From: Botryotinia globosa
Taxonomy: Eukaryota; Ascomycota; Leotiomycetes; Helotiales; Sclerotiniaceae
Length of the DNA stretch: 64,000 nucleotides
Assembly: GCA_014898425.1 (NCBI GenBank)
Contig: RCSZ01000001.1
Coordinates: 1,364,001 to 1,428,000, forward strand
Reading direction: 5' to 3'
This document shows, piece by piece, positions 60,155-64,000 of this stretch (within the stretch, counting starts at the first letter, position 1; each line of letters opens with the position of its first letter). The notes below the pieces were generated by a model, which saw only the letters and a program-made list of their open reading frames with translations, was not told the DNA's origin and made no database searches. The position numbers and the translations under genes are program-made.

Positions 60155-60502
60155 GTTGGGCAGGAGTGGAAAAGCCTATGAAAACATACGAAAGTTTACG
60201 ATCCCATTACAATCTAGTATACAACCTTGAATGGATTGGTAAAACGATCGAAAAAGAAGTAATTGAATTAAAGCTATTGAGGGCTCTCAGAATCTGTCAT
60301 TAATCCTGGGGTAAGCTTTATGATAATGGTGGAATCAATTGATTGAAGATCAAAGGATCAATTGAGGTGCATTTGTGGGAAAAAGTATAAATGCCTGAGG
60401 CATATGCTACTTGGACGTTATTCGGTTTTCAACTTTTAGAATCTGAATTAGAATCTGAATTAGAATCTATATATGTTGGATTGACACTCCAGGATTAACA
60501 AT
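60155..60502. other. Intergenic DNA
   Basis: AT-leaning spacer before the MFS pseudogene, with a TTAGAATCTGAA triple repeat near 60438-60465. Nothing else is recognised. Confidence 0.5.
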
Positions 60503-61420
60503 TCATACCGAACTAGACCCTCCAAGGAGAGACTCAAGCAGAGCTCGCGTATGGCCGTTGAAGATTGAAGTGCCAATCCAGAGCACAATGATGCTGCCCA
60601 TGATTTGGAATCTACTTCCCGTGGCCATTCCTGCAGCTAAATTCAAATTAGCTCTTCATCGGGCAAGAATAAAAACACAAACAACTTACCTCGGTCACTC
60701 GTTTTGGCTACGAAGAGTATCATGATAACCAGCGAAAGGAAAACCAGGCCACAGCCTGATCCAGCAATGACTTCGTAGGCGTAGATTCTGGAAGGAATTT
60801 GAAGGGTCAATGGTATTGTTCCCCCCGATGGAAATCCAATAGTTTGAAAGCACGAGCCTGCGAGTACAATGTAGATTGGCGGAACCTTAAGTTTACTGGC
60901 TAACGTAGGCGAGACTAGCAACCCGACAGCCCAGAGTGCCGTGAAAGGCACAACTCTTATACCGACATCTAGACCGCTTAGTCTATGACTGATCGGAACA
61001 TCTGGGGCGTTTGATATATCGTCACTACTAACGGACCTCCAATCAGGAAGAACGGGCTGATATCTTTAGTTTTATGATTACTAGAAGTAAGTGTTTACGA
61101 CAGATTTATAACAAAATTCCAATCATTACCTCACTTGTCAAAAATCTCAGAGTAACACGGGCTCCCGAGTACCATAGAGGAGCGTAGTCTTTCGCTCCTA
61201 TAGAACAAGCAACAGTCATAGTACACTAGAAATTATAAGCGAAAAAACATATACAAATTTCCAAGGAAATCTTGAACCTGTTTCCTGGAAGCCGGTAGCC
61301 AAAGTGACGGTAGCGAGCAAAAGGAGAGTAGTTCTAATTGTATCGAGCTTCTTCGGTGTGCCTTACCCGCCTATGGCATGTCCTTTAGAGGAAATTTCGC
61401 TTGAAGGGAACTCTTTTTGG
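60503..61420 (-). pseudogene. MFS drug-efflux transporter pseudogene (DHA2/14-TM type)
   Basis: The minus strand reads as the C-terminal half of a DHA2-type multidrug or toxin-efflux transporter: GTPKKLDTIRTTLLLLATVT, LATGFQETGSRFPWKFVYVF, then GLDVGIRVVPFTALWAVGLL, VSPTLASKLKVPPIYIVLAG, and a last exon ATGSRFQIMGSIIVLWIGTS ending at 60503. The middle is broken. In-frame stops lie at 61216-61218, 61198-61200, 61147-61149 and 61138-61140. At least three fall where the family has Trp (TGG to TGA or TAG). A further frame change occurs near 60990. The half before about 61420 is missing or unrecognisable. The last intron (gtaag...ttag near 60695-60645) is still intact. It cannot make a working transporter. 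Confidence 0.75.
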
Positions 61421-61426
61421 AGCTTA

Positions 61427-61730
61427 CGTGAGTGGCTGAAGTGATGTCATTTGGGTTTGTACCAAAGATTCGTAGTTTGTTACTCAATTCGGCTTCGGTA
61501 AATTGTTCGCCATTCCAGGAAGATTTCCGTACGATAACTATAAATGTTATAGCAGTAATAGGAACACTTTGAAGAGCTAATATATAAGATTTATTAAGAA
61601 TCCTTAAAACTTATCTTGGAAGAAAGATTCGTCTCCAGTGAGTATTATCGCTGATTGCACCGCCGATGATACACCGAGAACGTTTGTAAATGTCATGAAA
61701 ATTACCTTGTATAGTTGACTTCGTAAGTTT
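61427..61730 (-). pseudogene. Unassigned coding-like fragment upstream of MFS pseudogene
   Basis: Two minus-strand pieces, about 61730-61615 (RSQLYKVIFMTFTNVLGVSS) and 61576-61427 (SVPITAITFIVIVRKSSWNG), could join at an acceptor near 61576. The donor that should precede it reads GATAAGT rather than GTAAGT, so it may be mutated. I could not place these in the MFS family, and they may be part of it or of another broken gene. No intact product. Confidence 0.25.
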
Positions 61731-62655
61731 CTGGGGTGAGACTAGTTCTATGAGAATAATGATACTTGAAGATTATACGCCGCCGGTAGTCCTTTAAATG
61801 CGCTAAAGATAATACTAAGATATAATTATGAGTATCAAGATCAAGAATGAGTTTCAATGACAACAAGGCAGTGTTGTAATTAGTATACGGTAGTATTATT
61901 GTGGCTGATATCAGAAGTAAGAGTTCTGACCCCTGCTTATAATATATATAACGCTTTTCCGATTAAAATATACAATTATTTAGTTTTTTATATTTTAGTT
62001 TATTTATTATTATTATATAGGAAAGCCCTGAAAGTGATATTATGAAAAGATTTAGAATTATTTGAAATATTAAAAAAAAATACAATTTACCTTTAAATGT
62101 TTTTTTCGATTACATTTTCTAAAGAATAAAATGAAAAATTTGAAAAATTTCAAAAAATTCGTTTATTTTATATAGGAAAAGCGTTATAAATTAAAATTTC
62201 TAAATTTTTTCAATCAAAAACTTGTATAACTTTTTAATAAAAATATTTAAAAATAAATTAGAAAGTGTTTGATATTAATATTATATTGAATTATTTATTG
62301 TAAAAGTTTTGTAATTTAATATAAAGATTTGAAATAATTATATAATATTTTAGTTTATATAGTTGTTAGAGTAGAGAATAGTAATGAATCAACTTTAGGT
62401 ATATTTTGAAATAAGACTTTTTATTACTTCTCTAAAACTATTGAAAATATACAATTTATAGCAAGCGGGTTGATTTTGATACAAGGGCTCAAGACTAGAA
62501 ATTAGATCTTCGGAATATCTCGAAAAAGAAAAGGATCCGTGGAATATTCTGAAACGAAAGAGTCCGTGATACAAAAGGGGCTCGAGGGTCTCCCGCCACG
62601 TGGTCTCACATGACTTATAACCTTGTGACTTTGACAATAGTATTACGTGTACGGA
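61731..62655. other. AT-rich degenerate DNA
   Basis: Very AT-rich from about 61930, with no gene. One moderately GC-balanced stretch near 62400-62640 is flanked by AT tracts. The composition suggests decayed repeats. Confidence 0.6.
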
Positions 62656-62772
62656 AATAACCAGTAGAAGTTATAAGCTTTACTACTAAGCTATATACGC
62701 AATCTAATCAAAAGGTATAGTATTAGAGATTAAAGTTCTAATAGCTTATTATTATATATATATTCTAATAAA
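62656..62772. repeat. LTR-like repeat, copy A (decayed)
   Basis: About 117 bp resembling part of copies B and C, with many C-to-T/G-to-A type differences (for example ending ATTCTAATA where B has ATTCTAACA). Same orientation as B. Confidence 0.55.
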
Positions 62773-62966
62773 GCTTTCTTTTTTTATTCTTTTTGTTTCA
62801 AAAAGATTAATAATTATAGAGAATATTTATTTATATAGTTAATTATATGATTTATAATATTATAATTATATTAATATATTTTTATTATTAAAAATAATTA
62901 TTAATAAATTTAGAATATTCAATTATTAAATAGATATATTCTTACCTCTAATCTATTTCTTATTTA

Positions 62967-63190
62967 GAAAATCTATTTCAAATCAAGCAAGTTTTAATTA
63001 GAAATCCCAGAACTATATCTATTTAGCTTAATCCCTAATACTTTATTATATATATATAAATAACTAATAGAAATTGTAAGCTTTATCATTAAGTCATATA
63101 TACAATCTAGTCAAAAGACATAGTATTAGGGATTGAAGTCCTGACAGCTTACTACTATATATATATTCTAACAATTTATACTACTTTCAA
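62967..63190. repeat. LTR-like repeat, copy B
   Basis: About 224 bp matched by an inverted copy at 63775-64000. Read in the reverse direction it has a TGTTAG...-type beginning, as copia-like LTRs often have. No open frame is present. Confidence 0.6.
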
Positions 63191-63774
63191 CTCACTATAA
63201 TATCACTATATCTTTATATTTATTCATTTTTTTTTAAAAAAAAATTAAATTTCTATATAGATTGAGATTTGAATTTTTTAAAAAGATATACAATTTTCTT
63301 TTAATAATTGTTATTAAAAAGTTATTAAAGATTTTATAAAATTTTAAATTTATATATGATTTATATATAAATTGAAAATCGATATTTTGAAGCTCTAAAT
63401 CTCAATCTAAAAAAATTCTAAAAATCTAAAAATCTAAAAATTCTAATATAAATTCAAAATAGTTCAAATTATATATATATATCAATTTTTATTAAATTAT
63501 ATTCAATATTAATAGAGATATTAATAGGTTAAAAAAGTGGTTTTTAGTGTAAAAGAGTGGCCCGAAAGTAGAGTAGTCGACTTATTAGTCGAAAGTTTAA
63601 AGAAAAGAAGAATTTCATTCTTTGCTCTTTACTTTCAACTTATTCTTTAATCAGAAGTTTTACTATTATACTATGTAATATAGAATATACTATATGAGTG
63701 GGAGTGTTATAGGTCATTCGCTTAGCGTGGGATGAGCTAAGCCGTATTGAGAATAGTATTAAAATAATACTATA
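63191..63774. other. AT-rich spacer between inverted repeats
   Basis: Highly AT-rich. Near 63536-63660 it has a slightly more balanced stretch with GTCGACTTATTAGTCGA-like symmetry. No gene is seen. Confidence 0.5.
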
Positions 63775-64000
63775 TTGAAAGTAGTATAAATTGTTAGGAT
63801 ATATATATAGTAGTAAGCTGTTAGGACTTCAATCTCTAATATTATATCTTTTATAATCAGATTGTATATATAGCTTAGTAATAAAGCTTATGATTTCTAT
63901 TAGTTGTTTTTATATATATTATAAAGTATTAGGGATTGAGTCAAATGGATATAATTCTGGAATCTCTAATTTAGGCTTGCTTGATTGGGAATAGATTTTC
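63775..64000. repeat. LTR-like repeat, copy C (inverted, runs off window)
   Basis: Reverse complement of copy B with scattered differences, reaching the window edge, so its true end is unknown. It begins TTGTTAGGATATATATATAG. Confidence 0.6.

Noticed and set aside
1..64000. CRISPR array, bacterial operons, biosynthetic gene cluster
   Set aside because: No regularly spaced direct repeats with unique spacers. Genes have spliceosomal introns, and no PKS, NRPS or terpene synthase core is present.

Overview
The window reads as nuclear DNA of a filamentous ascomycete. Genes are split by short introns (mostly about 45-90 bp, GT...AG, with CTAAT-like branch sites), intergenic DNA is long and AT-leaning, and a few very AT-rich islands carry inverted-repeat elements with C-to-T/G-to-A decay that looks like repeat-induced point mutation (RIP). 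The mix of conserved genes and family types (ILM1, MDM31, fungal AAA+ ATPases, BTB proteins, an F-box family relic) suggests a leotiomycete, possibly Sclerotiniaceae (Botrytis/Sclerotinia-like). The lineage is inferred from impression, not from a search.

Layout. 0-4 kb: a small membrane-anchored SRPBCC-fold protein (+) and a six-exon lactose/hexose-type MFS sugar transporter (-) with a TATA box and CreA-like sites upstream. 4-14 kb: gene-poor, with one disordered basic hypothetical protein (7965-8690, +), microsatellites and a candidate small cysteine-rich protein (11783-12294, -). 14-20.3 kb: two BTB/POZ proteins (-) flanking an F-box pseudogene and an AT-rich inverted-repeat element. 21-30.3 kb: a housekeeping block with a secreted M20 metallopeptidase (-), the geranylgeranyltransferase I beta subunit (-), ILM1 (+), the NatB auxiliary subunit (-) and COX23 (-). 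33-47 kb: a putative 2-oxoglutarate/Fe(II) dioxygenase (+), a RING finger protein (+), a CAMK-type kinase (-), PNO1 (-) and MDM31 (+), the last two sharing a 355-bp divergent promoter. 48.6-53.2 kb: a TauD-type dioxygenase carrying a one-base frameshift, followed by a Dal5-type anion transporter, resembling a sulfonate/sulfur uptake-and-use pair. 53.3-53.7 kb: an inverted-repeat element with asymmetric 17-bp repeat arrays. 54.4-58.6 kb: a large AAA+ ATPase (-). 59.3-64 kb: an intron-containing tRNA-Glu, two related short TIR elements, a DHA2-type MFS pseudogene with Trp-to-stop changes, and an AT-rich repeat field with LTR-like repeats reaching the window edge.

The genes are mostly independent. 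The only neighbouring pair that plausibly works in one pathway is the TauD dioxygenase and the Dal5-type transporter. Nothing here looks like a secondary-metabolite cluster, CRISPR array or prokaryotic operon. The most unusual material is the non-coding and decayed part: three kinds of inverted-repeat element, RIP-like pseudogenes and a recurrent palindrome.
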